Assembly (NCBI GenBank): GCA_036924085.1
Contig: JAVGWX010000004.1
Location: 9,253,916 to 9,317,915 of the forward strand
Length of the DNA: 64,000 nucleotides
Reading direction: 5' to 3'
Source: Ariolimax columbianus
Lineage: Eukaryota; Mollusca; Gastropoda; Stylommatophora; Arionidae
Part shown: piece by piece, positions 1 to 10,299 of the stretch
Position numbering within the stretch: position 1 is the stretch's first letter
Layout of the letters: each line of letters opens with the position of its first letter
Made by a program: the position numbers and the translations under genes
The notes under the pieces: model-generated
Database searches by the model: none
What the model was told of the DNA's origin: nothing
What the model saw: only the letters and a program-made list of their open reading frames with translations

Positions 1-80
1 AAAACCTCAGTCTTTACTGAGGTCAAAACCCAAGTCCTCAAGACAATGAGGTGCACTCCACTAACCATACAACTAAAACC

Positions 81-560
81 TGTAATGCATAACATAACAG
101 TTCACAACATCATAGTCTGTCAACAAGTCTAGTTGTCAGCAGACACTGTCTGTTATACATAACATAACAGTTCACAACATCATAGTCTGTCAACAAGTCT
201 AGTTGTCAGCAGACACTTCCTGTTATACATAACATAACAGTTCACAACATCATAGCCTGTCAACAAGTCTAGTTGTCAGCAGACACTGCCTGTTATACAT
301 AACATAACAGTTCACAACATCATAGCCTGTCAACAAGTCTAGTTGTCAGCAGACACTGCCTGTTATACATAACATAACAGTTCACAACATCATAGTCTGT
401 CAACAAGTCTAGTTGTCAGCAGACACTTCCTGTTATACATAAATGACATAACAGTTCACAACATCATAGCCTGTCAACAAGTCTAGTTGTCAGCAGACAC
501 TGCCTGTTATACATAACATAACAGTTCACAACATCATAGCCTGTCAACAAGTCTCAGACA
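81..560. repeat. Minisatellite, 70-bp unit, about 6.8 copies
   Basis: Direct reading shows a 70-base unit containing 'aacataacagttcacaacat' and 'caacaagtctagttgtcagc' repeated head to tail. Most copies differ at one or two bases; one carries a 4-base insertion near 442. The array lies 3' of ITPK exon 7 in an intron that continues off the left end. Positions 1-80 and 561-734 show no exon. Confidence 0.95.
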
Positions 561-734
561 CTATCATGTGAGAAACCAAATGGGCATCTCATAATCAGGG
601 TCTTAGTGGCCGAGTCATTATTTTACATGGGATCCTCAGCTCATGCATTTATCAAATAGAGCTTATTGAGTGGTGGTGCTGTTCTGTAAGTCACTCTTAT
701 TCATGTCTATGAATGTACAGATTGACAACCTCAC

Positions 735-788
735 CTCTTCTTTTGTCTTGACTTTCTTCAAGTTGGTGTTTGGGGGTTCACCTGACAT
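735..788 (-). CDS. ITPK: ITPK exon 7 (residues 411-428 of the model)
   Basis: This 54-nt exon encodes 18 residues ending in K-K-V-K-T-K-E-E. It matches the stretch of inositol-trisphosphate 3-kinases just after the GFRIEGIK segment, where family members read roughly DGxxNxxFKKTKTxEQV. The acceptor is CTGTCCGCAG (minus strand, just above 788) and the donor is GTGAGG (just below 735). Phase is 0 at both ends, so it joins exon 6 in frame. The next exon should encode the end of this helix and then the C-lobe, but nothing suitable is present in 1-734, so the gene runs off the window. The reading frame stays open past both splice sites by chance. Confidence 0.8.
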
Positions 789-873
789 CTGCGGACAGAT
801 TAAAACCAGGCATGAATTATAATATTTACAGCAGTAAGACACCGTCTGATTTGTGCAACCGTAGCACACTCAC

Positions 874-892
874 CTTCCCAGCAATGAAGTCT
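874..892 (-). other. 19-nt exon-like segment between ITPK exons 6 and 7
   Basis: On the minus strand the sequence reads CTTAGCAG, then 19 nt, then GTGAGTG, which looks like a micro-exon with good splice sites. One frame encodes D-F-I-A-G-K, like the EFTKGN/DFVDGD segment that in ITPKs follows exon 7, not precedes it. Because 19 is not a multiple of 3, inclusion between exons 6 and 7 would shift the frame and meet TGA four codons into exon 7. It may be a chance match, a decayed duplicate of the next exon, or a poison exon. Confidence 0.25.
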
Positions 893-1074
893 CTGCTAAG
901 GAACTACCTTGATCTATCCAGTTCCACACACCTGTGAGTGTTAAAACTGCACGTACAGAAACCATACACTGGGTGTACATCCAGGTAAACCAAAATTACA
1001 GCACACAGAAATATGCAGAGTAGAGAATATTGAGAAAAAAAATATATATGTATATGTGTAAAAGACCAGCCGCT

Positions 1075-2200
1075 CTTTATGATGTTTCTAGACCTAACCA
1101 AGGCCTTGGACTTGGTTAGTAGAAAGGGTCTATTCAAACTATTCGAGAAGATCGGCTGCCCCCCCAAAACTTCGTAGCATGATAAGTTCTTTTCACACTA
1201 ATATGGAGGGCTCAGTTCTATACGATGGATCATCTTCTTCACTCTTTTCCCATCAAGACTGGAGTGAAGCAGGGATGTGTGCTCACGCTGACCCTCTGAG
1301 ATCTTCTTCTTCATGCTCCTATCTTACGCTTATGATATCTGTGGATGGTATTATCTGCACACCAGGTCAGACGGGCGGCTGTTTAACCTGTCCCGATTCC
1401 ATCGAGGATGGTGCTCATTAGGGAGATGCTATTTGCGGATGATGTAGTTCTAGTGACCAATTGTGAAGAGGCCTTGCAGAGATTGGGAGACAGATTTGCC
1501 AAGGGATGCAAGCAGTTTGGTCTCGCCATAAGTCTGGAAAAGACAAAGGTCTGCGCACAGGGCGTTACCACTACGCCATCCATAAAGATTGATGACATCT
1601 TATCTGGGGTCTGCCATCAGCAACACTCTCTCGCTCAAGAAGGAGATAGACAGATGGCTTAGCAGGGCAAGTACTGTCATGGCCCGCCTGACAAAGAGAG
1701 TCTGGGAAAACACTGTCTCACTTCACCAAGGTCTGGTTCTATCAGACCTGCGTTCTTGGCATGTATGGAAGACTTGGAGCACTTACATTAAGAGGAATGG
1801 CGGCTGAACACCTTTCACATGAGGTGTCTATGGCGTATATTAGGGATTGGGTGGCAAGAGTGAGTGCCACATAATACGGTCTTACAGAGAGCAAACACTC
1901 ACAGCATGTACTCGATGTTGAGCCACAAACATCTACATTGGTTGAGACATGTTTATTGCATGGAAGACAAAAGGCTTTATGGACAGCTAGCCATTGGAGT
2001 TAGAAGAATCAGCCGTCCCACACTGCGATTCAAGGACACGTGCAAGAGGGACATGAAGTCATGTGACATACCATCCGAGGGCTGGGAAGAAATTGCTCAG
2101 GATCAAGCTATCTGGAGACAGTCAGTTGGAGAGGGCATAGTGGTTGCTAGAGCTTGTAGAGGTCTTCTGGCTGCAGAGAAAAACGAAAGACAAATGTATG
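1075..2200 (+). mobile_element. Degenerate LINE fragment (reverse transcriptase to C-terminus)
   Basis: Broken frames give typical non-LTR reverse transcriptase segments in order: FLDLTKALDLVS (from 1087), FADDVVLVTN (about 1428), an L-E-K-T-K-V motif (about 1536), and a C-terminal tail with RPTLRFKDTCKRDMKS (about 2013) and a final WEEIAQDQAIWRQ. Several frameshifts and stops show it is dead. The family resembles the endonuclease/reverse-transcriptase LINEs often annotated as CFDP2-like. It ends just before ITPK exon 6 on the other strand. Confidence 0.8.
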
Positions 2201-2209
2201 TGAACTTAC

Positions 2210-2266
2210 CCTAATAGCTTCTATCCTGAAACCCAAGCTTGCTGTAGAACTTTCCTGCTCTCGGAA
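2210..2266 (-). CDS. ITPK: ITPK exon 6 (residues 392-410)
   Basis: This 57-nt exon encodes F-R-E-Q-E-S-S-T-A-S-L-G-F-R-I-E-A-I-R, the counterpart of the family segment WRETLSSTATLGFRIEGIK that follows MQ at the end of exon 5. This region packs against the InsP3-binding helices in ITPK structures. The acceptor is ATGTGTTTCAG and the donor is GTAAGT, both strong, with phase 0 at both ends. Notable changes from the usual family sequence are W to F and T to Q in the WRET motif; GFRIE is intact. The exon sits immediately after a LINE fragment on the opposite strand. Confidence 0.87.
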
Positions 2267-2559
2267 CTGAAACACATATGACTTTCATGTGGTGCATGTC
2301 AAAGTGAGTTTGGAAGAATAAGTAAACATTTTGGTTGATATCAATAAACTGAGCTAAATGAATGCTCGCTCTTGTTATCAGATGCCACTTTGAAATACTT
2401 GTGTCAGATGTATTGCCCTGGGGGGTGTCATCCAATGTTGTTATCAGACGTTCTATTCAATATTCTTTCAGGTGGCTTTCCCATGTCTGGATCCAGATAT
2501 CTGCTCAAACTCTTTTTTTCTCTCTGTCCCATCTATGTTGTCTCTGCATCACCTTATCA

Positions 2560-2765
2560 TCTCTGTGATCCATTTGTATGTATGTCTCTGTATTGCCATG
2601 TTGTGTCTGTGTCATTTATGTATCATCTATGTGATCCATTTGTATGTATGTCTCTGTATTGCCATGTTGTGTCTGTGTCATTTATGTATCATCTATGTGA
2701 TCCATTTGTATGTATGTCTCTGTATTGCCATGTTGTCTCTGTGTCATTTATGTATCATCTATGTG
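2560..2765. repeat. Minisatellite, 66-bp unit, 3 copies
   Basis: Three nearly identical 66-base units contain 'gatccatttgtatgtatgtc' and 'tctgtattgccatgttgt'. Because the period is a multiple of three, long spurious reading frames run through it on the plus strand. It lies within ITPK intron 5. The flanks 2267-2559 and 2766-3011 show nothing recognisable. Confidence 0.9.
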
Positions 2766-3011
2766 TCATCTTGATCACTGTGCCATCTGAGTCTTGGCTA
2801 CACCTATGTGTAGGAATAATGTGTGCACCAATTTAATGTTCTGTGTATATTTGGTAAGCACCATATGACATTTTGTACATTTTGAAGTGGAAAATTGTTT
2901 TTTATGATGACCAATGTCATGAAAATGATTTAAGTTGACAAATCTCCTCATTTGCACTTGCATCCCATACACCACTTTCCCACATAACCTATTCACAGCT
3001 TATGTTCTCTG

Positions 3012-3185
3012 TTCCAGCGCTTGCATGGATATCTCTCACAACTGACTGTGTCCCATCTGTAAGTAGTACTGTGGTGAGACAATCAGTGACCTTATCTGTT
3101 CCAGCGCTTGCATGGATATCTCTCACAACTGACTTTGTGTCCCATCTGTAAGTAATTGGTGAGACACTCAGCGATCTTTCTAAGC
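3012..3185. repeat. Tandem duplication, 87-bp unit, 2 copies
   Basis: The segment beginning 'ttccagcgcttgcatggata' occurs at 3012 and again at 3099, with the copies diverging slightly near the right end. The 3186-3360 stretch after it shows no recognisable feature. Confidence 0.85.
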
Positions 3186-3360
3186 ATGCAGGGTGACCTG
3201 GTAGACGGTAGGCTCGACAGGGAAATCAAGACTAGGTCTTAAAGTATCTGCAGTGATATATCAGCTGTGGTACTACTACTTAGGTATCTGAGCATTAGTT
3301 TGACAACAACGCAATATTTATGCCGACTCTGTGATACCAGTGTCAAACATTACCTCTGTC

Positions 3361-3695
3361 TAAGGCACATGAGAGCAGAATTTTGACGTGTTACCAGGAG
3401 AGACAGAATGTGAAACGACGAATTTCAATGCACAAAATACAATGGTTTGGTCATCTCATGAGAATACATCCTCAACAACTTCCACTGGTGGCATACAATG
3501 CTGGTAGATCTGGCTACAGGGCAAGAGGGCAGCCACAAGACAGGTGTATAGATGACATTAGAGTGATTGTGCAGCGACATGGGCTCTCATTGACTGACGC
3601 AACACACTTGGCGCAGGACAGACGACTTAAGCTACCCAAAGACACTCTACAGCATAACTTCTCTAAGGGAAAATCAATGTCAGGTCCTTATTAAG
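3361..3695 (+). mobile_element. LINE C-terminal fragment
   Basis: One open frame reads I-Q-W-F-G-H-L-M-R-I, then R-G-Q-P-Q-D-R-C-I-D-D-I and A-Q-D-R-R-L-K-L. This is the usual C-terminal tail of RTE/CFDP2-like LINEs (family pattern WxGHxxR...RGRPxxRWxDxI...AxDRxxWR). Only the last third of the element is present. A direct repeat of part of its tail ('aaaatcaatgtcaggt' near 3670 and 'aaaatcaaaatcaggt' near 3752) follows. Confidence 0.7.
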
Positions 3696-3993
3696 AGCTT
3701 GACAGAACGGAACTTGTTGGGAACTTGGATCAAACCTAGATTGTTTAAAGTGAAAATCAAAATCAGGTTTTCATTAAGAGCCAGACAGAATGGAGCTTAT
3801 TAGGAATTGGAATTGAACCTAGATCCTCTGCTATGAGAGACAAGCACTCTAACTCAGATGCTTTCACAACAGGAAGTTTTCCCAAAAGCATGAATCCCAT
3901 CAAGGATGATTATTTCTGTCATGAACATGGGATTGTCAGAAGGGCTGCCTCTCGTAACAGATGATTAACACAGATGATCCTTCTATTGTGTAC

Positions 3994-4129
3994 CTGCATG
4001 TATCTTAACTTGGTAACTGCCCCTTCTGCTTTCTCCTCAGCTGTGGGAGCATTAGGGTCCACTTTGACCATTTTCTCATACAGATCTTTTCTTAGAACTG
4101 GGTTCTTCACTTCTTCTTCCAAGAATGTT
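3994..4129 (-). CDS. ITPK: ITPK exon 5 (residues 347-391)
   Basis: This 136-nt exon encodes T-F-L-E-E-E, then [10 protein letters not shown], then [11 protein letters not shown], then A-V-T-K-L-R-Y-M-Q. It is an unmistakable match to the ITPK segment RTYLEEEL...RKDMYEKMxxVDPxAPTxEExAxxAVTKPRYMQ. The acceptor is TTGCTGTCTAG and the donor is GTACAC. The first base completes an Arg codon whose first two bases come from exon 4, and the exon ends in phase 0. The family proline of TKPRYMQ is leucine here (TKLRYMQ). This helical subdomain forms the InsP3-specific lid in ITPKs. Confidence 0.93.
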
Positions 4130-4772
4130 CTAGACAGCAACAAGAAAGAACCATTTTTATTTAAATAATCCAAATTTGTAAATGCATTCAAATTATTTAG
4201 GTAAAAGTTCTAATAAATGTGTCTGGATCGACCCTGGGTGTATATGCCATAGTTTAAAGTGGTTGGAGAGAGATAAGTAAGTTCCTGCGCTGAGATAGCT
4301 GCGGATCTGTTTCAGTCCCAAAATATTTTGCATTATTCTGTGATTCTCTAGTGTGCAATCGCGGCTTGCCGATTCATTTTTGAATATAAATGTGCAGTGC
4401 TGCGGGAGAAGAAAGGAATTTCAATAAATAAACTTTTGACAGATAGTACATAGCAAATGTTCTATCTTACGTACAAGCTGGTGCAGACTACCCCATTTAT
4501 CGACTAACTACATTCGCTGGAAATAGACCATTTCTGGTGTTAGGACCACGCACAATGTTTTCTTTGATCACCTTCTGTTACAAATCAAAGTTATGGATGG
4601 GGCCTCAAATATATGGAGTAAGACAACGACAAAGAAAATTCATTACTCAAGGAAGTGTCTTCTGTCACTACAATCTAAATCGCCATTTAACCCATATAAA
4701 TACAGTGACGTGTGTTGCTTAACTAACAGCATTGGTGAAAAGGGGGTTGGTACACACCCCAGTCTGAGCACA
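4130..4772. other. ITPK intron 4 segment, no feature seen
   Basis: AT-rich single-copy sequence. No exon, transposon domain or tandem repeat was recognised. It borders the composite GC-richer satellite that starts near 4773. Confidence 0.6.
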
Positions 4773-5185
4773 CAAACAACGATCATGGGGAGGTCGAGGG
4801 AGGAGTAAACGCGGCAGCCAGGGTGAATCGCGCGACAGCCAGGGTAATCGCGCGGCAGCCAGGGTGAATCGCGCTGCAGCCAGGGTGAATCGCGCAGCAG
4901 CCAGGGTGAATCGCTCGCCAGCCAGGGTGAATCGCGCGCCAGCCAGGGTGAATCGCGCGCCAGCCAGGGTGAATCGCGCGGCAGCCAGCAAACAACGATC
5001 ATGAGGAGGTCGAGGGAGGAGTAAATACGGCAGCCAGGGTGAATCGAGCGGCAGCCAGGGTAATCGCACGCCAGCCAGGGTGAATCGCGCGGCAGCCAGC
5101 AAACAACGATCATGAGGAGGTCGAGGGAGGAGTAAACACGGCAGCCAGGGTGAATTGCGCGGCAGTCAGGGTGAATCGCGCACTC
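4773..5185. repeat. Composite satellite, 21-bp units with a higher-order block
   Basis: A 21-base unit around 'cagccagggtgaatcgcg' repeats about 14 times, with some 20-base variants. It is punctuated three times (near 4773, 4987 and 5097) by a spacer containing 'aacaacgatcatg' and 'gaggtcgagggaggagtaaa'. The block is GC-rich and CpG-rich, unlike the AT-rich intron around it. All three minus-strand frames stay largely open because 21 is a multiple of three; no protein is implied. Confidence 0.9.
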
Positions 5186-5309
5186 TGAAACCCTGCGGAC
5201 GGGTAGGACATGGGAGAATGCAAAATGTTGAGGGCTATATACAGGGTCAAGTTCCCTAACAGGCCACCTGGAGAGAGATGGGCTTCGTCAGGGGTGTAGT
5301 GTCTCACCA

Positions 5310-7262
5310 TTATTGCAGAAAACAGTTAGGGAGAACAAGAATACGACAATATTGCCAGGACGACACAAGCACGACTTTAAGACCAACCCGCCCAGACAGA
5401 AACTCAGAACATGTGACGTCATTATTGCCACATGGAATGTGAGATCATTAAGACAGGTGGGCAAACTGAACGAACTCTCACATGAAATGCATAGGTATAG
5501 ATGGAACGTACTAGGTGTTTGCGAGACAAGATGGACTGGTTTTGGAGAGAAGAGCACAGAAGAAGGTCATATTTTCTACAATAGCGTGGAGGAAAGTACT
5601 CAACATGGTGTGGGGTTCCTGGTCCATAAAAAGAACAAAAACACAGTGCTAGAATACTACCCTATATCCAGTAGACTCATAACTATAAGATTAAAGGCAT
5701 CACCCTTTAACATAACTATAAGATTAAAGGCATCACCCTTTCACATAACTATAAGATTAAAGGCATCACCCTTTAACATAACGGTAATACAGGCATATGA
5801 CCCCACAACAGACTGCGAGGAGGAGGAGGTTGAGTGTTTCTTTGGCCATTTACAGAAGTGCATCAACAATAAAGATATCCTCATAGCGCATGGTAACTGG
5901 AACGCGAAAGTTGGCTCGGGCGCGTTAGAAACTTGGCCCGGACACAACATGCGAGCCCTTTTGTAACAGTTTCAAACGTGAAAGGGCATAGGTTACTGGA
6001 GTTTGCCGAGTACAATCATTTTGTACTTGCGAATACGCTGGGGAACCATAAAATGTATAGAAGAACCATTTGGCACTGACCCAGGGGGAAACACCATAAT
6101 CAGATAGATTACATAATGGTACGAACCAGATTTCTCTCCAGCATCAATAAGGCCCAAGCAAGAAGTTATCCAGGGGCGGACATCAGCAGCGACCATGATC
6201 TGCTTATGCTTTCATTTCGCCTCAGCCTAAAGAACGTAGCCAGACCACAACAACCAAGGATTAGATATGACCTTGATAGACTGAAAGATCCACTAACTGT
6301 GTTTCATGATAGCCCGAGGAGCAATCTTAACCTAGCAGCAACCACTGACTCAGATACAGATTGCCAGGATGCACAGTCTATGTTAGAAGCCTTCAACACT
6401 TTACTGATTGATACGGCCGAGATAATACTGGGAAGGTACAAATGGAGGTCTAAACCTTGAGTCTCGAAACATATATCACTACTATGTGACACTAGGAGAG
6501 CTCTCAAAAATTGGAACACCACAACATCCGGAGCGGAAAAATACAGAGCTATAAACAAGATTATAAGAAAGGACATGGTGAGAGCAAATGAGGAGTGGAT
6601 AATAGACCAGTGCACAAAAATTCAAGACTGCATTGTCAAGAACAATGGTAGAAAAGCTTACCAACTAGTTAGAAACCTGACAAAGAAGTTCAAGCCCACA
6701 ATAAGAACAATTCAAGATGAGGCAGGGAATACCATGACTGCGGAAAAGGATGTCATGCAGAGATGGACGGAATATTGCTCCCAGCTGTACAATATGAAGT
6801 CCCCTAGGGATCCTAGAGATGTAACCCCAGCAGACCAACAAGAAGAGGAAGATAACTTTAGCATCATGCGTGAAGAAGTTGAGGTGACGGTTAGATCTCT
6901 TAAAAAGGGTAAAGCGGCCTGAGTGGATAACATTCCAGGCGAACTATTAATTCTTGGAGAGACAGTGGTGATAGATTTTCTAACAAAATCTGTAACATGA
7001 TATGGGAGAATGGCCCACAAGCTGGACAAAATAATTGATCATAGTAATAGGAGAATGGCCCACAAGCTGGACACAATCATTGATCATAGTGATACCAAAG
7101 AAGGGTAGCCCCCTACAGTGTCAGAACTACAGAACCATCAGTCTGATTAGCCACGCCAGTAAAGTTATGATCAAGGTTATCCTTAACAGACTGATGAAAT
7201 TGTTGCTGAAGAACAAGCGGGCTTCAGAGCTGGTTGAAGTACAATAGAACAAATTTTAAAAT
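5310..7262 (+). mobile_element. LINE with AP-endonuclease domain, truncated in the reverse transcriptase
   Basis: The frame from 5313 gives the start of a LINE endonuclease: I-A-T-W-N-V-R-S-L (5431-5457), V-C-E-T-R-W-T-G-F-G, and an N-W-N-A-K-V-G-S-G motif (about 5895). A stop at 5964 and frameshifts split it from later pieces: a D-I-S-S-D-H-D-L endonuclease end (about 6178), linker segments to 6922, and I-P-K-K-G...Q-N-Y-R-T-I-S-L-I-S at 7092-7147, the first reverse transcriptase motifs. The rest is missing. The family is RTE/CFDP2-like. A 44-bp duplication (about 7003-7091) also disrupts the reverse transcriptase. Confidence 0.88.
5680..5782 (+). repeat. 33-bp in-frame triplication inside the LINE endonuclease
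   Basis: The 33-base unit starting 'aactataagattaaaggcat' occurs at 5680, 5713 and 5746. It repeats an 11-residue peptide (I-T-I-R-L-K-A-S-P-F-N) without breaking the frame. A single copy would fit the endonuclease fold; three copies would not be expected to. Confidence 0.9.
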
Positions 7263-7642
7263 TTTAAACAGGAACTACGAGAGGCACAGAAACAAACAAG
7301 CCAGAGAGCATTGAGTTCACGTGCCATATTTGGCACTGAAAGAGCATAGATACACAGAATGGTTTATCATATATTGATCATATGAAATGTTTTATAGCAT
7401 TATTGTCACATGGTAACTTTAGCAAACATACATAATAAACAACTGTAGTGAACTTGAGACAAAGTACAAAAAGCTGATTTATAATAATAACAGCCTGAAT
7501 ATTTCTATGCAGTGTGCCATTGTTACATCTGAAATAAGAAATGGAAAGTTATTGTAAAGGAAACGGATAGTGCATGCACATAGCTTGTTACTGTTGTAAC
7601 ATGTAACACAGAAACTAAATCAATTATGCACAAGTAATGCAT
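7263..7642. other. ITPK intron 4 segment, no feature seen
   Basis: AT-rich unique-looking sequence between the LINE and the 47-bp array. No exon or transposon was recognised on either strand. Confidence 0.5.
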
Positions 7643-8345
7643 CAACATAGATTGTTTATATTCTAATTTCTGAGATTAGAATCAGACAATGCTTGAACAT
7701 AGATTGTCGTTATTCTAATTTCTGAGAATTGGATAATGCTTGAACATAGATTGTCGTTATTCTAATTTCTGAGAATTGGATAATGCTTGAACATAGATTG
7801 TCGCTATTCTTATTTCTGAGAATTGGATAATGCTTGAACATAGATTGTCGTTATTCTAATTTCTGAGAATTGGATAATGCTTGAACATAGATTGTCGCTT
7901 TTCTTATTTCTGAGAATTGGATAATGCTTGAACATAGATTGTTTATATTCTAATTTCTGAGATTAGAATCAGACAATGCTTGAACATAGATTGTCGTTAT
8001 TCTAATTTCTGAGAATTGGATAATGCTTGAACATAGATTGTCGTTATTCTAATTTCAGAGAATTGGATAATGCTTGAACATAGATTGTCGTTATTCTAAT
8101 TTCTGAGAATTGGATAATGCTTGAACATAGATTGTCGTTATTCTAATTTCAGAGAATTGGATAATGCTTGAACATAGATTGTCGTTATTCTAATTTCTGA
8201 GAATTGGATAATGCTTGAACATAGATTGTCGCTATTCTTATTTCTGAGAATTGGATAATGCTTGAACATAGATTGTCGCTATTCTAATTTCTGAGAATTG
8301 GATAATGCTTGAACATAGATTGTCGCTATTCTAATTTCTGAGGTT
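7643..8345. repeat. Minisatellite, 47-bp unit, about 15 copies
   Basis: The unit contains 'ggataatgcttgaacataga' and 'ttgtcgttattctaatttct'. Two variants ('cgttattctaa' and 'cgctattctta') are interspersed, and a longer divergent unit with 'agattagaatcagacaatg' appears at both 7670 and 7965, suggesting block duplication. It ends about 210 bp 3' of ITPK exon 4. Confidence 0.92.
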
Positions 8346-8557
8346 AGAATTGAATACTGGTTGACAATTAAATAGATATTGCATGAACACAGTAGATATT
8401 GCATGAAACAACTTGTTCTTATTGTAATATGTGAAGTAAGAGTTTGGTCATGTTGACACATATTTTGCTCCTGTTGTAATATATAAGATAGGAAATGGAT
8501 AAGGCTCAAACATACATTGTCTCCATCGTAATATACAAGATAAAAAATTGTGCATAC

Positions 8558-8630
8558 CTTGTTCCCATTTTAATATCCATGATACTGGGATCAATGAAAT
8601 GATGTAAGAGATCCTCTATTTCAATAAAAT
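8558..8630 (-). CDS. ITPK: ITPK exon 4 with PxxxDxKxG signature (residues 322-346)
   Basis: This 73-nt exon encodes F-I-E-I-E-D-L-L-H-H-F-I-D, then P-S-I-M-D-I-K-M-G-T. It contains the inositol phosphate kinase signature PxxxDxKxG (P336, D340, K342, G344 in the model), whose Lys contacts the inositol phosphate substrate in characterised family members. The segment before it matches the family QMxDLLxDF. The acceptor is CATGTATATAG and the donor is GTATGC. The first two bases complete a Tyr codon begun in exon 3; the last two begin the Arg codon finished in exon 5. It was too short to stand out as an open frame and was found by motif and splice-site reading. Confidence 0.92.
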
Positions 8631-9163
8631 CTATATACATGTTAAGGAAGTCAATCAGGAACAAATACAAATGTCAGGTTTAGGAGGCACTCAAAACAAT
8701 TATTTTGGCCATCAAAGAAAATGTCCACAAAGGACCCTATCAGATACAAACTTGACAAAGTCATGGATAAAATAAAGATAAATATCAACAAGAACAATAT
8801 GAGTGAAAATAACGATAAATTATCAAGTTGCATTATTGTTTACACATGTCATTAACATAAACTTGAGAATTTTTATAAATAAAGCTACTGGTTCGCTGTC
8901 TACGAACTTGTTTTCTACAGCTATTTTTAGCACTTGTGTGTAAAGGTATTTGTCACCAAAAGTGTATTATTTAAAAAGATATAAATACAGTTACTCCTCG
9001 CTATCTTTGTGTTCATGGGCTAGCTTATTTGCTCAAAGTAAAGTGCAACAAATTTGTCACCATTCACTCACATCTCAATGCTATTCGTGGACATATGCAG
9101 CAGGCAAAACAATTTCTGTCATGTACTGTTGCGATGGACGCCAGCAGGGAGATGTCGGTTCCT

Positions 9164-9557
9164 TGTTTTTGTGGCTTGGAGTGTTTATCGAGCTTTGTGG
9201 CTTGGAGTGTTTATCGAGCTTTGTGGCTTGGAGTGTTTATCGAGCTTTGTGGCTTGGAGTGTTTATCGAGCTTTGTGGCTTGGAGTGTTTATCGAGCTTT
9301 GTGGCTTGGAGTGTTTATCGAGCTTTGTGGCTTGGAGTGTTTATCGAGCTTTGTGGCTTGGAGTGTTTATCGAGCTTTGTGGCTTGGAGTGTTTATCGAG
9401 CTTTGTGGCTTGGAGTGTTTATCGAGCTTTGTGGCTTGGAGTGTTTATCGAGCTTTGTGGCTTGGAGTGTTTATTGAACTTTGTGGCTTGGAGTGTTTAT
9501 CGAGCTTTGTGGCTTGGAGTGTTTATCGAGCTTTGTGGCTTGGAGTGTTTATCGAGC
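9164..9557. repeat. Minisatellite, 26-bp unit, about 15 copies
   Basis: The unit is 'gtggcttggagtgtttatcg' plus 'agcttt', almost perfectly conserved; one copy (near 9470) has 'attgaac' in place of 'atcgagc'. All three plus-strand frames stay open through it, since three units make 78 nt without a stop. The proteins predicted across it are artefacts, apart from the possible ORF that follows. Confidence 0.96.
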
Positions 9558-9599
9558 ATCTTTTTGGTAATCCATTCTTGTTTATTTTATAAATTAATA

Positions 9600-9938
9600 A
9601 TGATCTCCAAAGATGGTGCAAGTGAAAATGTGCTGGCACGTGTGCCAAACCCCCAAAAAGGCATGAGCCTCACTGATACAATACAAGTATCAGACAGACT
9701 TTGTTCTGTGGCACTTGCAGCATTCATTGTTAATGAATCTCCAACTCAGTCAACACATCATAAGAGATCAAATATTAGTAGAACTGAGCTAAGTGTCCGA
9801 TTGACAGCCTCAAGTGTAATATTTCTTTCCTATCTTAAAACACTGACAGATGAAGAAGAGAACAAAACAAACCATGCTGATGCAATATTTTCAGTCAGTC
9901 TAGGTGACAAAATCATGCACACCTTCAACCAGTTATGA
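9600..9938 (+). CDS. Unrecognised 112-residue ORF nested in ITPK intron 3
   Basis: An ATG at 9600 opens a frame of 112 codons ending with TGA at 9936-9938. The protein is polar with balanced composition (for example S-K-D-G-A-S-E-N-V-L, L-T-D-E-E-E-N-K-T-N-H-A-D) and one moderately hydrophobic stretch (L-C-S-V-A-L-A-A-F-I-V). It is antisense to ITPK. Sequence after it is AT-rich like a 3' UTR, with AATAAA-type signals near 10158. No family is recognised. It could be a terminal exon, a transposon remnant, or noise; composition is the only support. Confidence 0.3.
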   Translation: MISKDGASENVLARVPNPQKGMSLTDTIQVSDRLCSVALAAFIVNESPTQSTHHKRSNISRTELSVRLTASSVIFLSYLKTLTDEEENKTNHADAIFSVSLGDKIMHTFNQL

Positions 9939-10299
9939 GAAGCAGCGGATAATCAAGATGTTGATGTTATCACTGTTCATTACATTTCCTTTATTTTGCC
10001 ATTATAAATGTTCTGTGTAAATGCTTTGAATGTTTGTTTTCTGGGTATTTTGTAAGGTGTAGATGGGCGAATGAGTGCATGAATACGTGACAGTGTGAGT
10101 GGATGGGTTAGTGACTGGGCATTGGTATACCAAAAGACTACATACTCTTCCATTACAAATAAAACAGTATATAATACATTTATAAAAAAATGCTAAATAT
10201 AATAAATATGCTATATTTTACAATAATTTACTTTATCATTTAGTGGAGAATAAAAACAGCACAGTAAAACACAAGGATCTAAGCTAAATGTAATATTAA

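Noticed and set aside
2372..2836. 154-residue membrane-like protein with repeated C-D-P-F-V-C-M-S-L
   Set aside because: It is a 66-bp satellite read in frame.
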